A stretch of 6,975 nucleotides of DNA from an uncultured Ruminococcus sp. (GCA_937902395.1 CALGTV010000074.1:1-6975), one strand, 5' to 3'; shown: positions 1-6,439, counted from the first letter of the stretch. Program-made: numbers and translations. Notes: generated by a model from the sequence alone, not told the origin.

Positions 1-73
1 ATTGAATTGCAAAGAGGGGCCGCTCTGCAAGAGAGAGCGTCCCCTTGAAAATTATTACATTTTTTCGACATAC
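1..73 (+). repeat. Dispersed hairpin repeat, copy 1 (right end only, cut by window start)
   Basis: This stretch matches 6309-6387 closely: both carry ATTGAATTG, a GGGG...CGCTCTGCAAGAGAGAGCG core and CCCCTT, then an AT-rich spacer and TTTTTCGACA. The core folds as a 12-position stem (15-26 with 34-45) around a 7-base loop, with one C20/T40 mismatch that copy 2 lacks. The end at 60-70 is the inverted form of CTGTCGAAAAA seen at the start of copy 3. Only the right part is present, so whether it is complete is unknown. I read it as a non-coding, MITE-like dispersed element; no transposase is visible. Confidence 0.72.
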
Positions 74-103
74 AGAGGGTATCATTCAAAAATGATACCC
101 TCT
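74..103 (-). terminator. Perfect 13-bp hairpin at the end of bioY, weak terminator
   Basis: Arms 74-86 (AGAGGGTATCATT) and 91-103 pair perfectly across a 4-base loop. The bioY stop codon lies on the edge of the stem. On the minus strand the stem is followed by GTATGTCGAAAAAATG and not by a run of T, so the U-tract expected of an intrinsic terminator is missing. The end of repeat copy 1 starts exactly there. It may still stabilise the 3' end of the operon mRNA. Confidence 0.5.
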
Positions 104-620
104 AAATTTTCCCAATTCTTTTGGCAATATAAGCCGCAAACACGCAAAGAACCACATCCCACGGCAACGGCAGAAGACAATAATACATCACCGTCAGCAA
201 CGATTGAGATTTCATATAAAACGACGTAATAAAGCAGTTATACGCCGTACCCAAGGCAAAAACAGGCACAAGACCAAGAATACAGCCAATAATCAGCCGC
301 TTCATTTCAGACTTTCCGCCACGGCATATTTTCCCCGTGACGTATGAACCGATTATCATACCAATGAGGAAACCAAAAGTCGGCTGAAAAATATAGCCGA
401 TACCACCGCCTCCGGCAAAAACAGGAAATCCCACAAGCCCCAGCAGAATGTACACTAAAACGCTTACAGCCCCCACAGAAGCACCACCCACAGCCCCTGC
501 AAGAGTTGTAAAAAGAATCTGCAAGGTAACAGGGCAGACAGGTGTGGGAATCCTGATAAACGCACCGACAGCAATCAGCGCGGCAAAAATGGAAATCTGA
601 ATTAAATCCTTGGTTTTCAC
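102..620 (-). CDS. bioY: BioY, biotin-binding S-component of an ECF transporter
   Basis: Integral membrane substrate-binding subunit that captures biotin for import, working with the ECF module (EcfA ATPases and EcfT), which is not encoded here. The 172-residue product has the usual BioY size and about six hydrophobic segments. Family signatures are PVTLQ at residues 30-34, LLGLVGFPVFAGG at 59-71, and GGIGYIFQPTFGFLIG at 72-87, the region that forms much of the biotin pocket in BioY proteins. The start is a GTG inside GTGA, overlapping the stop of the preceding gene by four bases, and no good Shine-Dalgarno is seen, so translational coupling is likely. It is the last gene of a four-gene minus-strand operon. 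No bioM/bioN and no BirA operator are visible; expression probably follows the operon promoter. Identity is secure; the GTG start is likely. Confidence 0.95.
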   Translation of the reverse strand: MKTKDLIQISIFAALIAVGAFIRIPTPVCPVTLQILFTTLAGAVGGASVGAVSVLVYILLGLVGFPVFAGGGGIGYIFQPTFGFLIGMIIGSYVTGKICRGGKSEMKRLIIGCILGLVPVFALGTAYNCFITSFYMKSQSLLTVMYYCLLPLPWDVVLCVFAAYIAKRIGKI

Positions 621-1075
621 AGGGGATTACACTCAATATATTCGTCAAGGATTTCCGCGGCAGCCTCCACAAATCTTATGCAGGGGCGCGCCTTGTAGTA
701 TTCCTCAGTACGCTTTTCAGGCACAGGATTAGTATTAACTTTCAGATTTTTCAGCAGTTCACCGCAGTTTATGGTATTATATTTCTCCTTGAATTTTTCC
801 GCAAGGAGCTGAATTCTGCGATAATGCTCAGCCTTTTCAGCGTCGTCATCTGCGGAACTGTAGCCGTACAGCACACCTGCCACCATAAACATACCCGAAA
901 CAGCACCGCAGACCTCGCGCATACGTCCCATACCGCCGCCGAATGAGGAAGAAAGGCGGAGTGAAAGCTCCTCGTCGATTCCCGTTATATCAGAAAAAGC
1001 GGCAAACACAGCTTGCGCGCAGTTTCTGCCCTCCATAAATAATCTGCAAGCTTTTTCAGCATGATTTTCAACCAT
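617..1075 (-). CDS. C_GCAxxG_C_C family (probable redox) protein
   Basis: Member of the small Cys-rich C_GCAxxG_C_C family, thought to have a redox or metal-related role but without an established reaction. In the 152-residue product Cys lie at 10, 19, 56, 104, 132 and 149. EGRNCAQAV (residues 16-23) and CGAVSGM (56-62) are the family core, with a Gly-rich SFGGGMGRM just before the second motif. The charged helical C-terminal half (76-110) is typical. I chose the ATG at 1075 because GAAAGAAG sits 9 bases upstream and the start overlaps the comF stop by 8 bases; an ATG at 1084 and an in-frame extension to 1123 are alternatives. The 3' end overlaps the bioY start (GTGA). No signal peptide or membrane segment is seen, so a cytoplasmic protein is inferred. 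Family call is firm, function unknown. Confidence 0.88.
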   Translation of the reverse strand: MVENHAEKACRLFMEGRNCAQAVFAAFSDITGIDEELSLRLSSSFGGGMGRMREVCGAVSGMFMVAGVLYGYSSADDDAEKAEHYRRIQLLAEKFKEKYNTINCGELLKNLKVNTNPVPEKRTEEYYKARPCIRFVEAAAEILDEYIECNPL

Positions 1076-1748
1076 TTTCAACATCTTCTTTCTTAAAATC
1101 AGGAGTTTTACAGCAGACAGCACAATAAACCGCCGCCGCCCCCTTGCTTTTCAATAGCTTTGTAATTTCGGACAGCGTACTGCCGGTGGTGCAGACATCG
1201 TCCAGTAACAGTATACATTTATCTCGAATTTTCACGGAATCCAACACTTCAAAAGCGTCTTTGAGATTTATTTTTCTCTGCCGCTTAGTGAGAGTTTTCT
1301 GCGGATTTGTTCTGCGTATCTTTTCAACAATGCCTGTTGAAACAGTGATATTCAAAATCCGCCCGACCTCACAGGCAATAAGTTCCGCCTGATTAAATCC
1401 CCTCACCCGTTTATCTTCTTTATGGAGAGGAACAGGCACAATAACATCAATTTTCCGCGATATACCGAGATTTTCCAACTTTTCAGCAACAGCACTTCCA
1501 AGAGCATATGCGGCATTTCCCTTAACTCCCCTTTTCAAAAGAAGAATGGCAGGGGAAATTTTTTCGTCATACTCGAATGGCGCGGCAAACAGCTCCGCCC
1601 CCCTTATAACACAATTTCCTCTGTATTCAGTCAATTTCGGGAAACAATCTCCACAGAAAGTCTCGTGAGGAAATATAACCTTTCTGCATGCAGGACACCG
1701 CGTAGGATAAAGCAGAGCCAACAGCCGCTTTTTCAGCATATAGTTCAT
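1068..1748 (-). CDS. comF: ComF family protein (phosphoribosyltransferase-like competence protein)
   Basis: ComF/ComFC/GntX-type protein: an N-terminal zinc finger joined to a type I phosphoribosyltransferase fold. ComF proteins are needed for DNA uptake in competent bacteria, but the gene is also widespread in organisms not known to be competent. In the 226-residue form, Cys18, Cys21 (CPAC), Cys32 and Cys35 (CGDC) form the putative zinc site. VIVPVPLHKEDKRVRGFNQ (102-120) is the conserved ComF block. ILLLDDVCTTGSTL (179-192) is the PRPP-binding signature. The start ATG at 1748 overlaps the upstream stop as TGATG; an in-frame extension to 1772 and an ATG at 1739 are possible, but no clear Shine-Dalgarno favours any of them. 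No other late competence gene is in the window, and the ComFA helicase found beside it in Bacillus is absent. Product is intact and of normal length. Confidence 0.93.
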   Translation of the reverse strand: MNYMLKKRLLALLYPTRCPACRKVIFPHETFCGDCFPKLTEYRGNCVIRGAELFAAPFEYDEKISPAILLLKRGVKGNAAYALGSAVAEKLENLGISRKIDVIVPVPLHKEDKRVRGFNQAELIACEVGRILNITVSTGIVEKIRRTNPQKTLTKRQRKINLKDAFEVLDSVKIRDKCILLLDDVCTTGSTLSEITKLLKSKGAAAVYCAVCCKTPDFKKEDVENG

Positions 1749-2863
1749 CAGAAGTACATATAAAGCTGACACTTAATCATGCCGTTGTAGAGCTTGCGGC
1801 GCTTTTTAGCCTCAGCACCGAAGAACTGCTCAAACTGCTCATGAGGGGAAATAATATAACTCTGACGATTTCCACCATGTCCGAGAACGCGCCCCATTTT
1901 TCTGTAGATATCCTCAGCCTCACGGAGTTCCAGAAGTCTCTCACCATAAGGAGGATTGCAGATAACAATGGAATCCTCAGGCTGAACAAATTTTGAAATA
2001 TCCGCCTGCTCAATTTTAAGACGTGATTTTATACCGGCTTTATGGGCATTATCAAGAGTAAGCGCAACCGCCGCGTCGTCAATATCAAAGCCTATTCCGT
2101 GGAAAGTTGCGGAACGATCAACGCCGTCAATAGCTCTCTTTCGCTCCTCCTGCCAGATTTTAGAATCAACGGAAGCCCATTTTTCAGCAGCAAATCGTCT
2201 GTTTATGCCAACGGGTATACGCAGAGCCTTTAAAGCCGCTTCAATGAGTAGCGTACCGCTTCCGCAGAACGGGTCGCATACAATTGATTCAGGACGAACA
2301 CGAGCAAGGTCAATAATTCCCGCCGCAAGAGTTTCTTTTATAGGTGCAGCATTTGAATTACGCCTGTAACCGCGCTTGTGAAGTCCCACACCGCTTGTAT
2401 CAAGATAAATAGTCACAATATCTTTAAGTATGCTGAACTGAATCTGTACAGGGGGCTCAGTCTCATTGAACCAGTTTACACCATATTTGGATTTCAGGCG
2501 TTCCACAGCCGCCTTTTTCACAATTTTCTGACAATCGGGAACGCTGTGAAGCGTGGAATTAAGGGAATATCCCTTGACAGGAAAAGCATTATCAACGCCG
2601 ATAAACCGCTCTAACTCAATTGAACGCACACCCTGAAACAAATCCTCAAAGGTTTCAGCGCGGAATTCAATAAGCTCAATCAGCACACGTTCCGCAGTGG
2701 AAAGGCAGAGATTCGCCCTTGCCATTATATTCAAATCACCTGTAAAACTGATTTTTCCGTCGCTAACCTTTAAATCAGTTCCGCCGATTTTAGTAATTTC
2801 ATATTTGAGAACGCTCTCCAGACCGAAATGGCAAGGACAGCAAAGTCTTAATTTTTCACTCAT
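1748..2863 (-). CDS. THUMP-domain class I SAM-dependent RNA methyltransferase (RlmL/YpsC type)
   Basis: Predicted 23S rRNA guanine-N2 methyltransferase of the RlmL/YpsC (UPF0020) group. In the 371-residue product an N-terminal THUMP-like RNA-binding region covers about 45-155, followed by the linker motif LHKRGYR (161-167). The Rossmann methyltransferase domain has SAM motif I DPFCGSGT (197-204), an acidic motif GIGFDID (256-262) and the catalytic NPPYGERL (303-310), the (N/D)PPY signature of exocyclic-amino methylases. Length fits YpsC-like single-domain enzymes; the second methyltransferase domain of E. coli RlmKL is absent. I chose ATG 2863 because AAAGGTGAT (2876-2868) lies just upstream; the longer GTG start at 2872 falls inside that site. 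It leads the four-gene operon and its stop overlaps comF. Exact rRNA target is inferred from the family. Confidence 0.92.
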   Translation of the reverse strand: MSEKLRLCCPCHFGLESVLKYEITKIGGTDLKVSDGKISFTGDLNIMARANLCLSTAERVLIELIEFRAETFEDLFQGVRSIELERFIGVDNAFPVKGYSLNSTLHSVPDCQKIVKKAAVERLKSKYGVNWFNETEPPVQIQFSILKDIVTIYLDTSGVGLHKRGYRRNSNAAPIKETLAAGIIDLARVRPESIVCDPFCGSGTLLIEAALKALRIPVGINRRFAAEKWASVDSKIWQEERKRAIDGVDRSATFHGIGFDIDDAAVALTLDNAHKAGIKSRLKIEQADISKFVQPEDSIVICNPPYGERLLELREAEDIYRKMGRVLGHGGNRQSYIISPHEQFEQFFGAEAKKRRKLYNGMIKCQLYMYF

Positions 2864-2882
2864 AATTATCACCTTTAATGCA

Positions 2883-2913
2883 AAAGCCTGCCCGTTCCTG
2901 TTGGGCAGGCTTT
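2883..2913 (-). terminator. Hairpin terminator after the PBP gene
   Basis: Arms 2883-2893 (AAAGCCTGCCC) and 2903-2913 pair over 11 bp with a 9-base loop. On the minus strand the stem ends in CTTTT then GCATT, a short U-tract, and it lies 20 bases after the PBP stop. The first gene of the next operon starts only 20 bases further on. The plus-strand reading also has a T-rich tail, but nothing transcribed in that direction arrives here. Confidence 0.75.
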
Positions 2914-2939
2914 ATATTTTTATATCAGCAGATTACCAA
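2911..2939 (-). promoter_or_regulatory. Candidate promoter of the methyltransferase-comF-bioY operon
   Basis: On the minus strand TTGGTA (2939-2934, four of six to consensus), a 17-base spacer and TATAAA (2916-2911, five of six) form a plausible sigma-A promoter. It spans the PBP stop codon and enters the first arm of the terminator stem. Predicted initiation near 2904 would fall inside that arm, so such transcripts would lack most of it and escape termination. Readthrough from the PBP gene is the alternative source of transcription. Confidence 0.5.
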
Positions 2940-5542
2940 GTACCTGCATCTCCGCCTGTACCGGTGTCACCGCCTGTTGCGCCGCCTGTTCCAGGGTCAA
3001 CCCAGCCGCCAGCATCTCCGCCTGTGCCTGTGTCACCGCCAGTAGTGCCACCTGCATTTGGATCAACCCAACCGCCGCCGGTATTGCCGCCTGCATTGGG
3101 ATCAACCCAGCCGCCGCCTGTGTTACCGCCTGCATTCGGATCAGTCCAACCGCCTGTACTGTTTCCTGTACCTGTACCATTGCCTGTTCCGGTACCGTAT
3201 TCAGGCTGAGTTGTGGAAGGAGCAGGAGCAATATAATGATTACCGTCACAGTAAGGCGCATGTGTGGATTTCCAATATCCTGTTGCACCCTTAGGACAAT
3301 ACTGAGTAGCAATCATACCTGTAGCAGAACACATAGGAGCCGCAATAACAGTATCAACAGGGTCGAAGTCAACGCCTGTATCAGGGAACATCGTATTAGC
3401 ATATTCGCCTATGATTGTATTCCATATATTTGCTGATGAAAGCTCTTCAGGAAGACTGAGTGCGTCGTTGTATTCCTTATAACCGATAGTAATACCGCTT
3501 GCGAAGTCTCTTGTCAGACCAACGAAAGCAAGGTCATACCAGTTCTCAGTTGTACCTGTTTTACCAACAACAGTTTTGTTCCAGAGTCTTGCGTCTCTAC
3601 CTGTACCGTTGTCAACAACATTTTTGATAAGTCTGTTCATAACCCATGCAGTTTCATCTGAAACAGCCTGATGAGTATTTCTTCCGTTGATATTGTCAAC
3701 AATAATCTGACCGTTAGCGTCCTCAATCTTAGAAATGATATGCGCCTCATTGTAAATACCATGAGCACCATAAGGGATATAAGCATTTACAAGGTTCTGG
3801 AGAGTAACACCATAAGTGAGAGAACCGAGAGCAAGAGGAGAGTGAGCCTTATCAGCCTCATCAAGCTTCATACCAAGATTTTCAGTACAGAATTTAAACA
3901 CCGCATTAGGAGTAAGCTCATCACAAAGCTGAGCAGGAACAGTATTAAATGACTGCTGGAGATAGTAGTAAATATTATACGCTTCACCTTTACCGCTTAC
4001 ACGACCGTAGTTGAAAGGCCATGCATTACCCTGGTCATCCTTGATATGTTCAAGAGGCAGATTGCGGTAAACGCTTCCCCAGTGGATATGATTGCTTTCA
4101 ATACCAAGACCGTATGTTGCAACAGGCTTCATAGTAGAACCAACCTGACGAGGTTCACGGTTAGCATAGTTTGTAACGAGAGAGCCTTTCTTTTTGCCCC
4201 AGTTACCAATCTGAGCCATAACAGAACCGTCGTATCTGAGAGCAACAAAAGCGATATGGGGCAGACATTCGTCATCTTCGTATTTACCGTCTCCGTTAAG
4301 GTCAACATTTCTTCTTACCCAGCCCTCAGAAACAATATTATTGATATTGCTGAATTTTTCTTCGATATAGTTCTGCATAGGCTTATCAACAGTAGAGTAA
4401 ATACGATAACCGCCCTTATTGATACGGTTGATAGCCTCCTGCTCATCGATGTTGTACATTTCCATGAGATATCCTGCCGCCTCATACATCATAGCGTCAA
4501 CTTCCCATGTATAAGCGTTCTGCTTAGTTTCTTCTTCCTGCAAGTCAAGCTCAGGGTGGAGCTTTCTGTATTCGGGAGAATCGGTATAAAGCAGGTCAGT
4601 AACGAGATATTCCTGATATTCGTCGTAAGTGATACCGCCGTTTTTATACATCTGCCAGAGAACGTATTCCTGACGGACCTTATTGTTAGCTCTGCCGTCA
4701 GTGGTAAGGTTTTTGTCTGCGTCGTAGTATTCAACAAAAGGACCATAGAACTCAGGGCTCTTAGGGATAGCCGCCAGAACAGCCGCCTCGGGAACTGTCA
4801 GTTCCTCGACATTCTTACCGAAGTAACGGAGTGAAGCAAGCTGAATACCGTTGATAGGACCGCCGAAACCGATAAAGTTGAGATATTCTTCAAGAATTTC
4901 ATCCTTGGAGTAAGTTTTTTCCAACTGCATAGCCGCAAAGATTTCACGGATTTTACGCTGTGGAGTTTTCTCCTTATCACCTGTGAGGTTCTTGATAAGC
5001 TGCTGAGTAATAGTCGAACCACCCTGTTCGGAATCGTAGAAATGCATGAACATATTAAGGAAAGCCGAGAATGTACGCTTATAGTCAACACCGTCGTGGA
5101 GGTAGAAACGCTCGTCCTCGGTGTAAACAAAGGCATTACGCACATGCTGAGGGATTCTGTCAATAGAAACAGGGATACGCTGAACGTCAGTTTTCAGCTG
5201 TTTCAGCACAACGTCCTCCAGCTCACCATTTTCGTTTACCTTCTGACCATAGAAATAAGTATCGCTTCCCGATTCAAGCTCAGCAAGAGTAATCGAAGAG
5301 GACTCGTCCATAAAGTCCATAACGTATACAGTGAGAGCCGTAGCAACAATAGTACCTGTAATAATAATGATGAGGAAAAGTGACAGGAGCGTAGTCGCAA
5401 TGCAGGCAAAAAGCTTCTGGAGAATAACAAGGAAAATATTCTTCTTTTTCTTCTTTTTCTTTGGAGCTTGTCTGCGGACGGGCATATCATCAGGGTATGC
5501 CTGCTGTCCCATTGGCTCATAATCGCGTTTGTTTTTAGCCAT
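2933..5542 (-). CDS. Class A penicillin-binding protein (PBP1A type), bifunctional transglycosylase/transpeptidase
   Basis: Membrane-anchored enzyme that polymerises lipid II into glycan strands and cross-links stem peptides outside the membrane; PonA/PBP1A-like. Numbering for the 869-residue form: a basic cytoplasmic tail with a run of seven or more Lys near 28-34, one long transmembrane segment at about 36-75, then the GT51 domain with EDERFYLHDG (142-151, Glu142 the expected catalytic acid) and GGSTITQQLIKN (174-185). The transpeptidase domain shows STMK (Ser469 nucleophile, Lys472), SFN (531-533) and KTGTTE (661-666), so all active-site motifs are intact. Cys738, Cys749 and Cys765 follow, then a Gly-rich repeat tail (about 770-869). 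The start is uncertain: ATG 5542 has no clear Shine-Dalgarno, while AAAGGAGA directly abuts an in-frame TTG at 5575 (880 residues). Divergent from the small BofC-like gene and followed by a terminator. Confidence 0.94.
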   Translation of the reverse strand: MAKNKRDYEPMGQQAYPDDMPVRRQAPKKKKKKKNIFLVILQKLFACIATTLLSLFLIIIITGTIVATALTVYVMDFMDESSSITLAELESGSDTYFYGQKVNENGELEDVVLKQLKTDVQRIPVSIDRIPQHVRNAFVYTEDERFYLHDGVDYKRTFSAFLNMFMHFYDSEQGGSTITQQLIKNLTGDKEKTPQRKIREIFAAMQLEKTYSKDEILEEYLNFIGFGGPINGIQLASLRYFGKNVEELTVPEAAVLAAIPKSPEFYGPFVEYYDADKNLTTDGRANNKVRQEYVLWQMYKNGGITYDEYQEYLVTDLLYTDSPEYRKLHPELDLQEEETKQNAYTWEVDAMMYEAAGYLMEMYNIDEQEAINRINKGGYRIYSTVDKPMQNYIEEKFSNINNIVSEGWVRRNVDLNGDGKYEDDECLPHIAFVALRYDGSVMAQIGNWGKKKGSLVTNYANREPRQVGSTMKPVATYGLGIESNHIHWGSVYRNLPLEHIKDDQGNAWPFNYGRVSGKGEAYNIYYYLQQSFNTVPAQLCDELTPNAVFKFCTENLGMKLDEADKAHSPLALGSLTYGVTLQNLVNAYIPYGAHGIYNEAHIISKIEDANGQIIVDNINGRNTHQAVSDETAWVMNRLIKNVVDNGTGRDARLWNKTVVGKTGTTENWYDLAFVGLTRDFASGITIGYKEYNDALSLPEELSSANIWNTIIGEYANTMFPDTGVDFDPVDTVIAAPMCSATGMIATQYCPKGATGYWKSTHAPYCDGNHYIAPAPSTTQPEYGTGTGNGTGTGNSTGGWTDPNAGGNTGGGWVDPNAGGNTGGGWVDPNAGGTTGGDTGTGGDAGGWVDPGTGGATGGDTGTGGDAGTW
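2936..3160 (-). repeat. In-gene tandem repeats coding the Gly-rich, Trp-Asp-Pro tail of the PBP
   Basis: The end of the PBP gene codes two nested repeats. GWVDPNAGGNTGG-type units of 13 residues (39 bases) place Trp at residues 799, 812 and 825 of the 869-residue form. These are followed by two 22-residue (66-base) units containing GGDTGTGGDAG, with Trp at 847 and at the last residue, 869. Trp spacing is therefore 13, 13, 22, 22. The DNA copies are close but not identical. Low-complexity tails occur on many Gram-positive class A PBPs; length variation here by recombination is expected. Confidence 0.85.
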
Positions 5543-5605
5543 TTTGTCTTTTAGCGCAGTAAATACTGCCGCCAATCTCCTTTCAGTTGTAATTATACAT
5601 TATAT

Positions 5606-5634
5606 ATTATAGCACATTTTTTTTATTTTGTTAA
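5606..5634 (-). promoter_or_regulatory. Promoter of the PBP gene
   Basis: On the minus strand TTAACA (5634-5629), a 17-base spacer and TATAAT (5611-5606) with TGC directly before it, giving an extended -10. This is a near-perfect sigma-A promoter. Initiation is expected close to 5599, leaving a leader of about 55 bases that holds AAAGGAGA (5583-5576) and a small inverted repeat GCAGTA-TT-TACTGC before the ATG at 5542. Confidence 0.8.
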
Positions 5635-5638
5635 GGGT

Positions 5639-5668
5639 TTGACGAAATTTTTTTCGTTTTTGTATATT
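5639..5668 (+). promoter_or_regulatory. Promoter of the BofC-like gene, with internal inverted repeat
   Basis: TTGACG (5639-5644), 18-base spacer and TATATT (5663-5668) make a reasonable sigma-A promoter about 55 bases upstream of the chosen ATG. Most of the spacer is an inverted repeat, ACGAAA (5642-5647) and TTTCGT (5652-5657), overlapping the -35 box. It could be an operator or just a chance product of the T-rich spacer. The start is back to back with the PBP promoter, five bases between the -35 boxes. Confidence 0.6.
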
Positions 5669-5723
5669 TTAGCAAAAATCGGGCAGATTAATTATGAAAA
5701 TTCAGCAAAGGAGCGATTATTTT

Positions 5724-6059
5724 ATGAGTTCAGTTGACAAGAAGATATATTTAATCCTTATGACAGCACTAACCGTATCAGGATTTATAGTTATATGCAC
5801 CTTAGGACAGTCAATGCACAGGGAGCGGCTTGCGGCAAAAATATCTGATATGCCTGCCGAGCCCCCTGCTATAGTGAGTATGATTCGGGAATACAATGGC
5901 AGAATCGGTGTATTCAAGGGCGGAAGCCAATCGCCGTACAGAATTATCGACTATGATTTCTCACTTCTCTCCGACTACGACAAAGAGCAGCTGCGAGAGG
6001 GTGTAGTTATTGAAACAGATTCGGAATTACAGCAATTTATAGAGGATATAGCCTCCTGA
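5724..6059 (+). CDS. Small single-pass membrane protein with BofC C-terminal-like domain
   Basis: A 111-residue protein with a short N-terminal cytoplasmic stub, one transmembrane helix (about residues 8-27) and an extracytoplasmic domain. The segment from 53 (MIREYNGRIGVFKGG) through YRIIDYDFSLLSDYDKEQL to LREGVVIETDSELQQFIEDIAS follows the pattern of the BofC C-terminal domain (an NGxIxVF strand, an L..D...L..G turn and an EL..FIED helix). BofC in Bacillus acts in the forespore intermembrane space during sigma-K checkpoint control; many clostridial relatives have only this domain and unknown roles. I chose ATG 5724 because AAAGGAG (5707-5713) lies 10 bases upstream; the ATG at 5694 has no ribosome-binding site. 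It has its own promoter, divergent from the PBP gene. Domain assignment is from pattern recognition, role not claimed. Confidence 0.72.
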   Translation: MSSVDKKIYLILMTALTVSGFIVICTLGQSMHRERLAAKISDMPAEPPAIVSMIREYNGRIGVFKGGSQSPYRIIDYDFSLLSDYDKEQLREGVVIETDSELQQFIEDIAS

Positions 6060-6079
6060 AATTTGTGAGAAACTGCGGT

Positions 6080-6093
6080 CACGGCACGCCGTG
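6080..6093. repeat. Short inverted repeat after the BofC-like gene
   Basis: CACGGC (6080-6085) and GCCGTG (6088-6093) are exact inverted repeats with two bases between. There is no T-run after it, so it is not a typical intrinsic terminator. It sits 20 bases after the stop codon and immediately left of repeat copy 2, of which it may be a flanking part. Confidence 0.4.
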
Positions 6094-6101
6094 TCCTCTG
6101 C

Positions 6102-6384
6102 CTGTCGATAAACTACAAATAAAATGGGATTCTAAAGGGTGAAACCCTTTAGGCGGAGAGCCTCCGCGGGCATCATGCAGGGTGTGGGACAGAGTCCCAC
6201 GCAGAGCAAAGCTCTGCGATGCGTTTAAGTGCTCTGCAAGGGGTTGCCCGAACGTGAGGCAGGATGCTGTTTGAACGTGAGGGTATATCGCACTTGGATT
6301 TGACTGCGATTGAATTGAAAGAGGGGACGCTCTGCAAGAGAGAGCGTCCCCTTAAAATTTATATTATTTTAACTTTTTCGACAG
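6102..6384 (+). repeat. Dispersed hairpin repeat, copy 2 (complete-looking, about 283 bp, MITE-like)
   Basis: Ends are inverted: CTGTCGATAAA (6102-6112) and TTTTTCGACAG (6374-6384), one mismatch. Inside are four close stem-loops with 3-base loops: A 6133-6151 (8 bp), B 6153-6167 (6 bp), C 6184-6200 (7 bp) and D 6201-6217 (7 bp). A possible long-range pair follows, AAGTGC 6227-6232 with GCACTT 6290-6295, and GAACGTGAGG is repeated directly at 6250 and 6273. Last comes a perfect 12-bp hairpin E (6322-6333 with 6341-6352). Its right end matches copy 1 and its left end matches copy 3. There is no coding capacity and no target duplication that I can see. It fills most of the gene-free stretch 6060-6440; hairpin E plus the AT-rich tail could also end transcription of the BofC-like gene. 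Confidence 0.75.
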
Positions 6385-6439
6385 ACTGGGGACAAATTGT
6401 GACGTGTCCTTTCTTTCAATACATATTTCAAAAAAATCC

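Noticed and set aside
2..229. 75-codon plus-strand frame at the window start
   Set aside because: Runs through repeat copy 1 and antisense through bioY; no start context and no known domain.
2941..3160. Possible CRISPR array
   Set aside because: Repeats are contiguous, in frame and coding; there are no unique spacers.
2697..3209. Pro-rich plus-strand frame across the PBP tail
   Set aside because: It is the complement of the Gly-rich repeats (GGN codons read as Pro codons), plus antisense methyltransferase sequence.
2920..3312. Minus-strand 130-codon Val/Gln/Ala-rich frame over the tail
   Set aside because: Out-of-frame reading of the PBP repeats, kept open by their regular composition.
4046..4834. 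Open frame of 262 codons on the plus strand
   Set aside because: Lies wholly antisense to the PBP gene with all its catalytic motifs; no ribosome-binding site or recognisable domain.
6390..6409. GGACA...TGTCC inverted repeat upstream of the T-box promoter
   Set aside because: Only 5 bp with a 10-base loop and no second copy in the window; may be the outer edge of repeat copy 2 but not supportable as an operator.
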